DNA from: CAVVTR01 sp963751245
GTDB lineage: Bacteria > Acidobacteriota > Thermoanaerobaculia > Thermoanaerobaculales > Thermoanaerobaculaceae
DNA: 64,000 bases
Assembly: GCA_963751245.1 (NCBI GenBank)
Contig: CAVVTR010000012.1
Span: forward strand, 307,242-371,241
Direction: 5' to 3'
Below, one piece after another: positions 28,228 to 37,501 of the stretch; the first letter of the stretch is position 1; each line of letters begins with the position of its first letter. Position numbers and translations under genes: made by a program. Under the pieces are notes generated by a model. That model was given only the letters and a program-made list of their open reading frames with translations. It was not told the origin of the DNA and searched no databases.

Positions 28228-29508
28228 TCACTTCTTCTTCGGCGGCCCCTTTTCCTTCTTGTCGGCCTGCGGCGCCTGTCGTGCCACCGGCTTCCTCAGC
28301 GCGGCCGCCCGCGCGGCCTTCTGCCGCGCCTGGAGCTGTTGGGCGGCGTTCTGCTGCTCCCTCTGCAGCGCCTGGAGCTCCGCCTGGTGGCGCTTCTCGA
28401 CCTGATTGCGGTCGGCTTGGGCGCGCGCAGTGGCGATCTCCTGTTGTTGGAGCTTCTCGAGCCGCTGCTTCTCCTTCGTCAGGTACTGCCCGAGCTGCTG
28501 CTGCTCGCGACGGTCCTGCTGGTCGATCTGTTTGGCGTCGGGGTGCGGCGCCCGGTCCACCCGTGGGGCGACTTCGAATGCGGGTGCGTAGGGACGTGCC
28601 GCGGGGGGGAGGCCCGCCTGTCGGTCCGCAGGAGGTGTTTCGACCCGCAGCCCCGCGTTGGCGCGCGGACCGATGCGGACCGAATCGAGCTTCTGTTGGT
28701 CGGGCCGGTAGATGCGAACCTGGGTCCCCGTGACCGTGGTACGCGTCTCGGTCGGCACTTCGGCGACGCGGAACGGTTGCACGCGCCTGCCGGTCGCCTG
28801 CTCGATGCGGCGGACGTCGACGCCGTGGTTCACCACCCGGTTGTCGACGTAGGTGTAGTTGGTGATGTTGGTGGTGTTGTGGATGATGGTGATGTTACGC
28901 GCGGTCGGGATCACGTAGCCCGAGAGGCGAGGTTCGAGGAAGGAACGCTCCGGGACGAAGCAGTAGGCGTCGGGCTGGATGCTCGCGCTCAGGTTGAGCC
29001 CGCCGAGCCGGATGCCTACACCGACCTGGAAGCCGACCGAAGGTGGCAGCGGTGCCCAGCCGACGTAGCCTCCGCCGTGCTGCCAGGAGACCCAGGCCGG
29101 TCCCCAGACCGTGCCGGGTATCCAGAGCCAGCCGAAACGCGGGTACTGCGCCCAGCGACCGTAGTGGCACGTCGCCCAGCCGAACGGCTCGGACGAGATC
29201 CAGGTCCAGCCGTACGCCGTGTCCAGCCAGCGGCCGTCGGTGTACGGGCGCCAGTAGGGAGGAACGTTGCGCGGGAACCAGGCCCAGCCGTAGTCTGGGG
29301 TCAGCACCCAGTCGCCGTAGGGGGACAGCTGGTCGTAGAAGAGGCCGACCTCGGCCCGCGGCGTGGCCGCGGCATCGTAGCCATAGTCGTTGCCGTAGTT
29401 CTGAGGCGAGGCCGGGGGACCGCCGTAGCCTGGAGACTGGCTATAGGCCGTGCAACTGGTGAGAGCCCCCAGGCAGAGGGTCATGACTGCGAGACGGATC
29501 GGTCGCAT
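28228..29508 (-). CDS. DUF6600-type lipoprotein with C-terminal coiled coil
   Basis: A 426-residue exported protein: signal with a lipobox-like LTSC at residues 16-19, a Tyr/Gly-rich linker, then tryptophan-rich repeats (FYDQLSPYGDWVLTPDYGWA, WRPYTDGRWLDTAYGWTWIS, GRWAQYPRFGWLWIPGTVWG, PAWVSWQHGGGYVGWAPLPP) characteristic of the DUF6600 family. From about residue 320 a long Gln/Glu/Lys/Arg-rich coiled coil runs to a basic tail (EKGPPKKK). Function is unknown; the coiled coil may span periplasm or bind polyanions. Its promoter region is the second best copy of the shared element, so it is a likely direct member of the island regulon. Confidence 0.85.
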   Translation of the reverse strand: MRPIRLAVMTLCLGALTSCTAYSQSPGYGGPPASPQNYGNDYGYDAAATPRAEVGLFYDQLSPYGDWVLTPDYGWAWFPRNVPPYWRPYTDGRWLDTAYGWTWISSEPFGWATCHYGRWAQYPRFGWLWIPGTVWGPAWVSWQHGGGYVGWAPLPPSVGFQVGVGIRLGGLNLSASIQPDAYCFVPERSFLEPRLSGYVIPTARNITIIHNTTNITNYTYVDNRVVNHGVDVRRIEQATGRRVQPFRVAEVPTETRTTVTGTQVRIYRPDQQKLDSVRIGPRANAGLRVETPPADRQAGLPPAARPYAPAFEVAPRVDRAPHPDAKQIDQQDRREQQQLGQYLTKEKQRLEKLQQQEIATARAQADRNQVEKRHQAELQALQREQQNAAQQLQARQKAARAAALRKPVARQAPQADKKEKGPPKKK

Positions 29509-29519
29509 GAGATGCCGTC

Positions 29520-29614
29520 CTTTCCCGAACGTGTGTCAAACCTAGTCCCCGGATCCACCGCCGGGAAGAGCAACTACTACCCGGGAACAGGGCGCGGCCT
29601 TGGTAGAAACTACC
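29520..29614 (-). promoter_or_regulatory. Shared island promoter element, copy P2 (DUF6600 gene)
   Basis: Toward the gene: GGTAGTTTCTACC (29614-29602), identical to P1; 19 nt; CCCGGGTAGTAGTTGCTC and TTCCCG; then GATCCGGGGACTAGGTTTGA and CACACGTTC-GGAAAGGACGG before ATG. Similarity to P1 runs through the whole region to the start codon. Confidence 0.75.
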
Positions 29615-29714
29615 CCTCCCGCGCTCTGCCTCGACCTCGGCCAGGCCGGTGTGGCTGAAACGGCGGAGACGCGCCCGGGATCGGCGTCGCTCGACCGCAG
29701 GCGGCGCGTCCTCC

Positions 29715-31646
29715 CTAGGGAGACGGGGTCGGCGGTGCGCCGGGCGTTTTCGACGCCCAGGCGACCGTGCCCGCGATGGCGATCCAGTCGGCACCGCTGT
29801 CGACCGATCCGATCGTGAAAGGAAGGTCCTTGGGAATCTGGAAGAGCGTGATGTCCGAATAGGTCTTGGTCAGGAGCGGCCCGATGAAGTTCACGACCCA
29901 GCCGAGAACCCCGTGGCACCGCGGTTCGATCCGTACGTTGCGGAGGACGAAGCTGCGTGTGGCCGCATCGACGACGAGGTCCGCTTTCCCCTGTGCGTCG
30001 CAAACCTGGCGGAACACGCTCTCCCTGGCCTCCTTCTTCTCCGCCGTCACGACAAGACTGACCAGGAAGCAGCTCCCTCCGCACGGACCGAAGCGTTTCG
30101 GCTCGATCACGAAGCCGACGTTGCGGATGGCGGGTGTGATGTTCTGACTCCACTTGGCGCGCAGCACCTCGAAGGCCGCCTGCTCGATCGGGGGCCACGG
30201 CACCAGGAACCGGTACTCTCCGGTCACGGTGCCTTTGTCGCCGGAGCCCGCATCCTGTAAGTGGAGCGTGGTCGTGAACGACCCCTGAAAGAGGAGCGTG
30301 ACGCGCCGCTCGCCGACCTCCGCGACGGGATACTGCACCACGAGCGGGTACTCCATCTTGTAGGAGGATTCCAGCTCCACATCGCCGGTCGCCCGCCCGT
30401 TGACGATCGCCGTGCCGCTCGTTCGCAGCCTCACGTTGCTCAACGAGACGACGATCCCGTCCCGCTCGATTCTGCCCGCTGTGCCGAACAGCTCCGCGTC
30501 GACGACCCCGGAGTACTGCCCGTCCGGCCGCAGCAGAAGATCGCGGACGACGAAGCGCGAGGGCGCCTCGACGTCGACTCTCGGGCCGCCAGGTACCTGG
30601 AGCTCGCCCGCCGTCAGGTCGACGGCGAGGGAGGCGGCGGAGAGCGTCGCCTCGATCGGGCCGCCGGAGCGTGATCCGATCTCGAACGCGCCCTGCCTGA
30701 GCTCGCCGTGTGAGAAGGTGCAGCGGCTGCCGACAAAGTCGATGGCGCCACTCTCGATCTCTCCGTCGACGTGGCCGGCGACCCCGAACTCCACCGGCCG
30801 GTCTCCCCGCGCCGGCCGGAAGAGGCCCGCGACGATCGCGACGCGCACGGGTTTGCCTTCTTCCGGCTGCGACGCGGTGCGAAGCTCGACCCTCGTGCCA
30901 AGGCTCAAGGGGCGGCCGCCGAAGGCGGTGAACTCCGAGTCGTGGATTCGCACCTCCTTGACGAGATCGAGGAACGAGGGGCCAGGGGCTGGCGGAGAAG
31001 CCGGGGAGGTCTCAGGTGGTGGGGTCTTGCCGGTCGGCGCAGGCGTCGCGGCGCCCTTGACGCCCAGGATGTCGCCGTGCATGACGGATGGGATGTCGGT
31101 ACGGAGCTCGAGGTTGCGCAGGGCCGAATTGCCGAGACAGCGGAACAACCAGACGATGGGCCTCCAGATTCCCTGGCCGCGGTAGGAGGCCGCGGTGATC
31201 CCCTTGCCCTCCTCGAACCGGAGGCTCTCGAGGCGAATCCTGGGCCGCAGGTGGTCTCCATCGAGGAGGAGCGTGCCACCCTTGACCGCCAGGTCGAGGC
31301 GGGTGACGTGCCCCCCGGTCGCCGTGGCAACCAGGGTCACGGTCGGTGTTCCGGCGACCTCCACCTTCCACGCGGCAGCGACCGGGACGCGTCCGGCACG
31401 CAGGTCGATCTCGAGGCTCAACGTGCCGCTGTCGACGCACTCGGCGATCTGATCGAGCACGACCTGTGATCCGGATCCCAGGGGCGGCTCCGGGCGCGAT
31501 ACCGCCGCCGCTGCCGGCGGGGCGGCTGGGGGAGCCGGCGCCTGTGCGCGCGCGGGTGTCACCGCGAGCACAAGGAGCAGGGCGGTCCAGGCGGCGCAGC
31601 CCCGCGCCGCCGGCGGTGGCACGCGCTGCGATGGCTGTGACCTCAT
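29715..31646 (-). CDS. Large secreted protein of unknown family
   Basis: A 643-residue protein whose ATG overlaps the stop of the methyltransferase gene (ATGA at 31646-31643), so the two are coupled. A signal peptide (AAWTALLLVLAVTPARAQ) and an Ala/Pro linker precede a long beta-rich region with repeated strand pairs (LDLAVKGGTLLLDGDHLRPR, VEFGVAGHVDGEIESGAIDF), reminiscent of AsmA-like or lipid-transport proteins, but I see no defining motif. Four cysteines occur near CGGSCFLV and about 40 residues beyond. The hydrophobic C-terminal part (GVLGWVVNFIGPLL) could touch membrane. The neighbour suggests a lipid-related envelope role, which is inference only. Confidence 0.6.
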   Translation of the reverse strand: MRSQPSQRVPPPAARGCAAWTALLLVLAVTPARAQAPAPPAAPPAAAAVSRPEPPLGSGSQVVLDQIAECVDSGTLSLEIDLRAGRVPVAAAWKVEVAGTPTVTLVATATGGHVTRLDLAVKGGTLLLDGDHLRPRIRLESLRFEEGKGITAASYRGQGIWRPIVWLFRCLGNSALRNLELRTDIPSVMHGDILGVKGAATPAPTGKTPPPETSPASPPAPGPSFLDLVKEVRIHDSEFTAFGGRPLSLGTRVELRTASQPEEGKPVRVAIVAGLFRPARGDRPVEFGVAGHVDGEIESGAIDFVGSRCTFSHGELRQGAFEIGSRSGGPIEATLSAASLAVDLTAGELQVPGGPRVDVEAPSRFVVRDLLLRPDGQYSGVVDAELFGTAGRIERDGIVVSLSNVRLRTSGTAIVNGRATGDVELESSYKMEYPLVVQYPVAEVGERRVTLLFQGSFTTTLHLQDAGSGDKGTVTGEYRFLVPWPPIEQAAFEVLRAKWSQNITPAIRNVGFVIEPKRFGPCGGSCFLVSLVVTAEKKEARESVFRQVCDAQGKADLVVDAATRSFVLRNVRIEPRCHGVLGWVVNFIGPLLTKTYSDITLFQIPKDLPFTIGSVDSGADWIAIAGTVAWASKTPGAPPTPSP

Positions 31647-32461
31647 TGCGGTGCCGGTGTGATCGTCTGGGCCGGGCGCAGGATGGTGTAGTGGCTCCGC
31701 ACGAACGGGCGTTCGGCCACGAGGTAGAAGGCGTAGATGAGCGCGTGGCCGGCGGCGGCCGCGACGCACCCGGGGAGAGAGCCGCTCAGGAGCGCGTAAC
31801 CGTACCCCTGGAACTGCCCCACGGAGTACATGGGGTTGTGCAGGAAGCGATAGGGCCCGCCGTCACACGCGGCGGGCAGCGGACGCCCGAGGAACATGTC
31901 GCGGAAGTAGTACACGTCCACGCCCACCGTGAGCGTGGCCCACAGCTTGACGATCAGACCCGCCGCGAACAGCGCCACGCCTGCGGTGAGAACGAGGGGC
32001 GCGGGCACCGCGTGCTCCCATCGGGGAAGGTGCAGCGCCGCCATGCAGCCGACCCCCAGCCCCTGGTTGAGGAACATCAGCCCGGCCAGGGTCTCGTAGG
32101 CGCGGAAAGCGCGCTTCTCGCCGAGGCGGGCGATGGCGCGGCCGGGGAGCTCCGATCTGAGGATCACCGCGTTTCCACCGTAGTAGAAGACGAGGGTGAG
32201 GAGAAAGTAGGGCAGAGTGAGCCGCCAGTCTGCACGGGTCACCAGCAGGTGGGCGAGGGACACCGAGGCGACACTCCCGGCCACCCACACCGCGTTGAGG
32301 TGCTCGAGCCTCCACCCGGCCATCGCGAAGAGCGTCGACACCAGCCGCATCGCCCCCCGGAGGAGTGGGTGCCCCAGAGGTGCCGGAGGCTCCGGGCACG
32401 CCGTGCTCGCAGCCACGTCCTGACGGCTGGACTGCCCGGCCCGCAAGAGGAAGCCTGTCAT
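31643..32461 (-). CDS. Membrane methyltransferase, PEMT/ICMT type
   Basis: A 272-residue integral membrane protein with about six helices. The C-terminal part has the phospholipid- or isoprenylcysteine-methyltransferase signature: GGPYRFLHNPMYSVGQFQGY followed by a helix and the acidic YLVAERPFVRS motif, which together bind S-adenosylmethionine. Phosphatidylethanolamine N-methylation is the best guess; methylation of another lipid is possible. AGGGGAG precedes the ATG at 32461, and this site overlaps the end of a 22-codon frame that starts directly under promoter element P5. Its stop overlaps the next gene. Confidence 0.75.
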   Translation of the reverse strand: MTGFLLRAGQSSRQDVAASTACPEPPAPLGHPLLRGAMRLVSTLFAMAGWRLEHLNAVWVAGSVASVSLAHLLVTRADWRLTLPYFLLTLVFYYGGNAVILRSELPGRAIARLGEKRAFRAYETLAGLMFLNQGLGVGCMAALHLPRWEHAVPAPLVLTAGVALFAAGLIVKLWATLTVGVDVYYFRDMFLGRPLPAACDGGPYRFLHNPMYSVGQFQGYGYALLSGSLPGCVAAAAGHALIYAFYLVAERPFVRSHYTILRPAQTITPAPQ

Positions 32462-32470
32462 GTCTCCCCT

Positions 32471-32539
32471 TCACCGGTGCCGCGGTCCGTCCGGGTCAGC
32501 GCGGAGGTCTTCATCCTGATCGACGGTGACGCGTTTCAT
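32471..32539 (-). CDS. 22-codon leader ORF under promoter P5
   Basis: The ATG at 32539 occupies the same position relative to the shared promoter element as the true starts under P1, P2, P4 and P6, and begins Met-Lys-Arg as the genes at 40852 and 38560 do. The frame ends after 22 codons with TGA, directly followed by AGGGGAGAC and the ATG of the methyltransferase gene. The product is acidic, without a hydrophobic core. It may be a short leader peptide coupling translation, or the relic of a gene whose body was replaced. Confidence 0.45.
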   Translation of the reverse strand: MKRVTVDQDEDLRADPDGPRHR

Positions 32540-32559
32540 GGAGAGCTTCCCCTTTCAGA

Positions 32560-32646
32560 GCACGTCTCAAATCTAGTCCTCGAGCCCCCGACCGTGATGC
32601 GCACTTTGTACGCCGGAGCGAGGTTACGGGCTGGGTAAAAACTACC
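32560..32646 (-). promoter_or_regulatory. Shared island promoter element, copy P5 (methyltransferase side)
   Basis: Toward the methyltransferase gene: GGTAGTTTTTACC (32646-32634, one change from P1), 20 nt, a degenerate middle box (GGCGTACAAAGTGCGCATCA), then CTCGAGGACTAGATTTGAGA. TAGATT fits the -10. The YihY gene starts on the other strand at 32756 and may share the dyad. Confidence 0.65.
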
Positions 32647-32755
32647 CGGCTGGCCCGCCGGTGTCGTTGGCTGCGCCTGCACGAGCCCAGGCCTGCCGGA
32701 GCGGGCGGTCGGGGCAAAGCCTTCTCGCAACCAGATATGGAATAATCGAACCAGC

Positions 32756-33601
32756 ATGACCTGGGCCAGGGCAAAGGCGGTGGCAGCGAAGCTCGCGCTC
32801 GTGGACGGGCCTGCCTCCCAGATGGCCTTCTTCCTGGCGCTGTCGCTCGTGCCCCTGGTCGGCGTGACGATCGCGCTGGTCAGTCGCTGGCTTCCCCTCG
32901 ACCTGAACGCGTCCATCGAGGAAGTGCTGCGTGGCGTGCTGCCGGCGGCGTCCAATGTCGCCCCCGGCGAGGTGCTCGGCTGGGCGCGCTCGTCGGCCAG
33001 CCAGGGGTGGCTGACGATCGGTTTCGTCCTGGCGCTGTGGACCTCGTTTCGCTTCATGTCGCTTTGTGTTCGCTCGCTCGGCGCGATGCTCCCCGCCGAC
33101 ACGCGTCCGCCGGTGAAGGGCTGGCGCTCCGCAGCCAGGTCGTTTCTGTTGCTCGTGGTGTGGATCGTGGCGCTGGTGGTGACGGCGCTCTTCCTCCTCG
33201 TGGCGCCCGCCATCGAGCGCGGCCTGCTTCGTCTCCCCATGCTGTCGGACTTTTCACTTTCGGCTTTTTCGGCCCTGCGGCAGGTCCTCGTTGCCGGTGT
33301 CCTCTTCGGTGCGATCTTCCTGACCTACCGGGTGGTCGCCGGCACGCGGACGGGCCCGTCCCGGGTGGCACTGGCCGCGATGCTGGCCTCCCTGGGCTGG
33401 ATCGCCGCCAGCCGGGGGTTCTCCCTTGCGGTGCCGTTGCTCTGGAAGGCGGCCCAGCTCTACGGCACGCTCGGCAGCGTGGTGCTGTTCCTGATCTGGG
33501 CGTACGTCATGACCTGGGTCCTTCTGCTCGGCGGGTTCCTGCTCGGACGGCGCGCCCGCCCGCCCGCTGGAGGACCCCCGGCTCGTACCTCGTCGCCGTG
33601 A
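32756..33601 (+). CDS. YihY/BrkB-family inner-membrane protein
   Basis: A 281-residue protein with six or seven helices. MAFFLALSLVPLVGVTIALV near the N-terminus and the final block LYGTLGSVVLFLIWAYVMTWVLLLGGFLLG are the signatures of the family once called ribonuclease BN, now regarded as a membrane protein of unclear transport role. The ATG at 32756 follows an AT-rich stretch without a strong ribosome site. It is divergent from the methyltransferase operon across element P5. Confidence 0.85.
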   Translation: MTWARAKAVAAKLALVDGPASQMAFFLALSLVPLVGVTIALVSRWLPLDLNASIEEVLRGVLPAASNVAPGEVLGWARSSASQGWLTIGFVLALWTSFRFMSLCVRSLGAMLPADTRPPVKGWRSAARSFLLLVVWIVALVVTALFLLVAPAIERGLLRLPMLSDFSLSAFSALRQVLVAGVLFGAIFLTYRVVAGTRTGPSRVALAAMLASLGWIAASRGFSLAVPLLWKAAQLYGTLGSVVLFLIWAYVMTWVLLLGGFLLGRRARPPAGGPPARTSSP

Positions 33602-33905
33602 TGACCGGCCCGTCGCCTGCTGCTCACCCCGGGAGCTCCCTGCCGCTCGAGGGGCGGTCAACCTGCCGGGTCTTTCAAGCAGCGCCGGCGGCGACGGCCG
33701 CTCGGTGGCGGCCACCGGCGCGTGCGGGCCGCCCCGGCACGCCGGACGGCACCAGGCGGAGGTGCTGCGCCCACCGCCGACGGAACGCTCGAAGATCTCT
33801 CCGCGCAGGCGGAGTGCTGGGGACGGACCAGGGCGCAGGCTGGCCGGTCGCGCTGGGTGACGAGGCTCAACGGAGAGCAGTGGGGCCGGAGTGAGGAGGT
33901 TCGAG
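33602..33905 (+). other. Gap between yihY-like and AI-2E-family genes
   Basis: About 300 bp, very GC-rich, without a convincing gene, terminator or repeat. Small frames on both strands have arginine-rich products typical of noncoding GC-rich DNA. Confidence 0.5.
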
Positions 33906-34997
33906 ATGGAAGAGATCAACCACGCCCGGATCTATGCCGTCGTCTTCTTCCTGCTGGCGGTGGCTGGCATTGGTCTCGTCTGTTACCGCGTGCTCCTGCC
34001 CTTCCTCGCCGCCATCGCCTGGGCGATCATCCTCGCCGTCGCGTTCCAGAGGCCCTGGTCGTTCCTCGAGCGCCGCATGCCCAGACATCGCAACCTCGCC
34101 GCGGCGGTGTTGACCCTCGCCATCGCGGCCGGGGTCCTCGTCCCGGCGGGCCTGCTGGTGGGGGTGCTGGCCAACCAGGTCATCGGCATGGCGACGAAGG
34201 TCACGACCGGACTGAGCGCCGAGGAGGTCAGGTCGTTTTCCGACTTCGTGGCGCTCCCGAAGGTCGCCAGCGCCCTCGACAGCGTGAGGATCTGGGCAGG
34301 CGTCTCTCCAGAGGCCTTCCAGAAGCTGGCCGCCGGGATCATCACGCGGGTCTCCGCAGTGGCAGGTGCGCTGAGCGGCAAGCTGGTGCTGGGGGTGTTC
34401 GACGCGATGCTCACGATCCTGCTGGTGGTCTTCCTGCTCTTCTTCCTGTTCCGGGACGGCGAGAGGATGGCCGCGGCGGCCCTCGACCTCCTTCCCACCG
34501 GCGCAGACAGCCGCGACCGCATGAGCCGGTCGCTGCAGTCGATGCTGGCAGCGATCCTCCGGGGCTCGCTGCTGTGCGCCCTGGCGCAGGGGCTGCTGGG
34601 CGCCATCGGCTGGTGGATCGCGGGCCTTCCCTCGCCGGTCCTTGCGGGGGTGATGATGGCGGTCGTGTCCCTGCTGCCGGTGGGGGGAACCGCGCTGGTG
34701 TGGCTGCCTGGCGCCGTCTGGGCCTGGGCGACGGGCCACCACACCGCCGCGGTCTTCCTGTTCCTGTGGGGGCTCGTCGTCACCGTGCTGCTGGTCGACA
34801 CCGTCCTGCGCCCGACGCTCGTCCAGGGTGCCGATGAGCTCACGACCCTGATCGTCTTCCTCGGGGTCTTCGGTGGCCTCGCAGCGTTCGGGTTGCTCGG
34901 GCTCTTCATCGGCCCGCTGGTCCTGGCGATCGCCGTCGCCCTGGTGGAGGTGATGCGCGGCCAGGCCGGCAGTCTCCGGCCAGACGCTGGCGGCTGA
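33906..34997 (+). CDS. AI-2E family (PerM/TqsA-like) transporter
   Basis: A 363-residue membrane protein. The ATG at 33906 is chosen because GGAGG lies six bases upstream. The family layout is clear: an N-terminal pair of helices (LLPFLAAIAWAIILAVAFQ), a third helix (LAAAVLTLAIAAGVLVPAGL), an amphipathic central region, then a block of helices with LFFLFRDGERM and the C-terminal LRPTLVQGADELTTLIVFLG and FGLLGLFIGPLVLAI. Substrates in this family range from autoinducer-2 to Na+/H+ exchange; none can be assigned. It stands alone between two gaps. Confidence 0.88.
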   Translation: MEEINHARIYAVVFFLLAVAGIGLVCYRVLLPFLAAIAWAIILAVAFQRPWSFLERRMPRHRNLAAAVLTLAIAAGVLVPAGLLVGVLANQVIGMATKVTTGLSAEEVRSFSDFVALPKVASALDSVRIWAGVSPEAFQKLAAGIITRVSAVAGALSGKLVLGVFDAMLTILLVVFLLFFLFRDGERMAAAALDLLPTGADSRDRMSRSLQSMLAAILRGSLLCALAQGLLGAIGWWIAGLPSPVLAGVMMAVVSLLPVGGTALVWLPGAVWAWATGHHTAAVFLFLWGLVVTVLLVDTVLRPTLVQGADELTTLIVFLGVFGGLAAFGLLGLFIGPLVLAIAVALVEVMRGQAGSLRPDAGG

Positions 34998-35325
34998 CGC
35001 GAAGGCAGCGGCCCCGGTCCTCATCCTGTCCGAGGGACACGCACGGGGGCCGGAGCGGGCCCAGGACGAACGGGCGAGGATCGCGGGCGCGGGGCTCCCT
35101 CCGAGGCTGCGTCGCGATGGGGGAGGTGCCTGCCTCAGGGCCTTTCCCAGGGGAGATGCCGGTGGGGGACCTGGACGCTCCGCGGCTGGGCCCGGGCAGG
35201 ATGCTCATCGCCAATGTCGTGCGCGTTGCCTGGTGATACAGTTGTAGAAACGCCGCGCTTGGACCACGCCCGTCCGTTGCGGCGGAGCGGGCAGTGGGGT
35301 CCGAGGCGGCAGGCTGGCTGTCGCG
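34998..35325 (+). other. Upstream region of the sensor kinase gene
   Basis: 328 bp without a gene. The only AT-richer stretch is around 35226-35252 (TTGCCTGGTGATACAGTTG), a weak promoter candidate. No shared element copy is visible here. Confidence 0.4.
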
Positions 35326-37501
35326 TTGCAGCGGGAGGTTCGGACCATCAGGAAGCCGACGGCACCGAAGGGCAAGACGAATGGCCGCAGCGAGGAGGTC
35401 GGCGCGCTGTTGACGGCGGCCCGCGCGGTGCTGGAGAACCGTATCTTCACCGACGCTGCGGGAGCGATTCTCGTGGCGTGCAAGGCGATCCTCGACGCGG
35501 AGCGCGGTTTCGTGGCCGTGAGCCCGCCCGGCACGAAGGGCCTCGAGGTCGTCTGCGGCGATCCCGGCGGCCTCTGGCCCACCTCCGCCGGCGGCCTGCC
35601 CGTGCCCCTTCGCCGCCTCTGCGCACGGTCGTCCAGGGCCGGCCGGACCGTCATCGCCAACGATCCGGTGAAGGGTGCGCCACAGGGGTCCCCCGCCGAC
35701 GATCACAAAGCCCTCAAGAGCGTGCTCGTCGCACCGGTCATCATCGCCGGCGATGTCGCGGCGCTCCTCGGCGTGGTCAACAAGCCCGGGGGCTTCAGTG
35801 CAGCCGACGCCCGGCTCGCCGAGGTCTTTGCCGAGATGACCGCCGTGGCGATGCTCAACAGCCGGACCGCCAACGGCTTCGAAAGGAACCGGCATGCCCT
35901 CGAAGACAAGGTGACCGAGGGCGCCACGCACCTGCGCGAGGCCGAGGAGAAGTTCAGGACGCTGGTCGAGAACGTGCCGGACCTCATCGTGCGCTTCGAC
36001 CCTGATCTGCGGCACGTCTACGCCAGCCCTTCGGTCGAGGCCGTGACCGGCCGCCCGGCGCGGGAGTTCTTGGGCAGGACGAACCGCGAACTGGGAATGG
36101 CGCCCGAGCTGGTGGAGACGTGGGACGCAGCCCTGCGAAGGGTCCTCGCAACCGGACGGCCCGAACGGGTCGAGTTCGCGTTTCCGGTCCCGGGAGGGAC
36201 GCGCTACTTCGACTGCCGGCTGGTTCCGGAACTGGGGCCGGAGGGCGCCGTGCCGTCAGTGCTGAGCATTGCCCGGGACGTGACCGATCGATGGCTCGCG
36301 TACGAGGCCGAGCGGCGCGCCAGGTATGTCGCCGACGCCCTGCGCGAGGCGACCGTGGCGCTCACCCGCAGCCTCGACCGCGAGACCGTGCTGGCGACCC
36401 TCCTCGACCGGATGCGGCGGCTGGTTCCCTTCGACCGCGCCCGCGTCATGGTCCTCGAGGAGGCGTCGCGGGTGTCCGTCCGGGCCGTCTTCGACGGCGA
36501 CCGCGTGATTCCCATCCCGGCCGAGAAGCGACCGGAGTTCGAGGCGACCGACCACCCGATCGTCTACGGCATCCTGACGACCGGCACCGCGGTCATGATT
36601 CCCGACGTCCGCGTCCGCCCCGACTGGAGCCTGCCAACGGATAGCGCATCCGAGGCGAGCTGGATGGGGGTTCCGTTGTTCGCCCGCGGCGGCGTGGCCG
36701 GGTTGTTCTCGCTGTCCAAGCGCGAGGCCGGCTACTTCAACGAAGAGCACGTCAGGCTGGCCGAGGCGATGTCGTCCCAGGCCTCCGTAGCCGTCGAGAA
36801 CGCGGTCCTCTTCGAGCAGATGCAGGCGTCGACGGTGCGGATGAAGTCGCTTTCACACCGCCTCGTCGAAGTGCAGGAAGGCGAGCGGCGCCACATTGCC
36901 CGTGAGCTCCACGACGAGGCGGGGCAGGTCCTGGCCTCGCTGCGCTTCGGCCTCCGTCTGCTGGAGAGGGAGATCTCCGAGGGCGAAAGCGTGACCCGAC
37001 GGGTGGCGGAGCTCAAGGAGAAGACCGATGTCGTCATCGACGGTCTGCACCGTCTGGCCGCGGGCCTGCGGCCGGCGAGCCTCGACCACCAGGGTCTGGA
37101 GGCGGCCCTCGACCAGTATGCGCTGTCGGTCGCGTCCGAGTTCGGCCTCGCGGTCCATTTCAAGGCCAGGGGGTTCACGAGCGAGCGTCTCCCGGCGGTG
37201 GTGGAGACGGCTCTCTTCCGCGTGGTCCAGGAGGTGATGACCAACGTCGTACGCCACGCCCGCGCGACCCAGGTCGACGTCCTGGTGGAGCGTCGCAGCG
37301 ACCGCGTCATGGTGATGGTCGAGGACGACGGCGTCGGGTTCGAGCCGGACCAGGTCCCAGCGCGGGGATCACTTCGGTCTTCTCGGGCTGAAGGAGCGGG
37401 CCGAGGACCTGGGCGGGACCCTGACGGTGGAGAGCGCGCCCGGGGCAGGGACGACAATCGTGGTGGAGGTGCCGAGTGCCGATCCGCATCCTGATCGCTG
37501 A
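35326..37501 (+). CDS. NarL-type sensor histidine kinase (GAF-PAS-GAF-HisKA_3), one frameshift
   Basis: A soluble kinase of about 724 residues without transmembrane helices. Domains: GAF about 25-180, PAS about 205-320 (FRTLVENVPDLIVRFDPDLR), second GAF about 335-500, HisKA_3 with phosphoacceptor His in RRHIARELHDEAGQVL (about 528), and HATPase with N box VVQEVMTNVVRHA and G1 VEDDGVGFEPD. Near 37365 the frame shifts; the other frame continues HFGLLGLKERAEDLGGTLTV to a stop at 37501. The start is unsure: TTG 35326 opens the frame without a ribosome site, whereas GGGAGG sits seven bases before an ATC codon at 35344. It overlaps the regulator gene by 26 bp. It is the only sensor in the island and the natural candidate to control the shared promoters. 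Confidence 0.85.
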
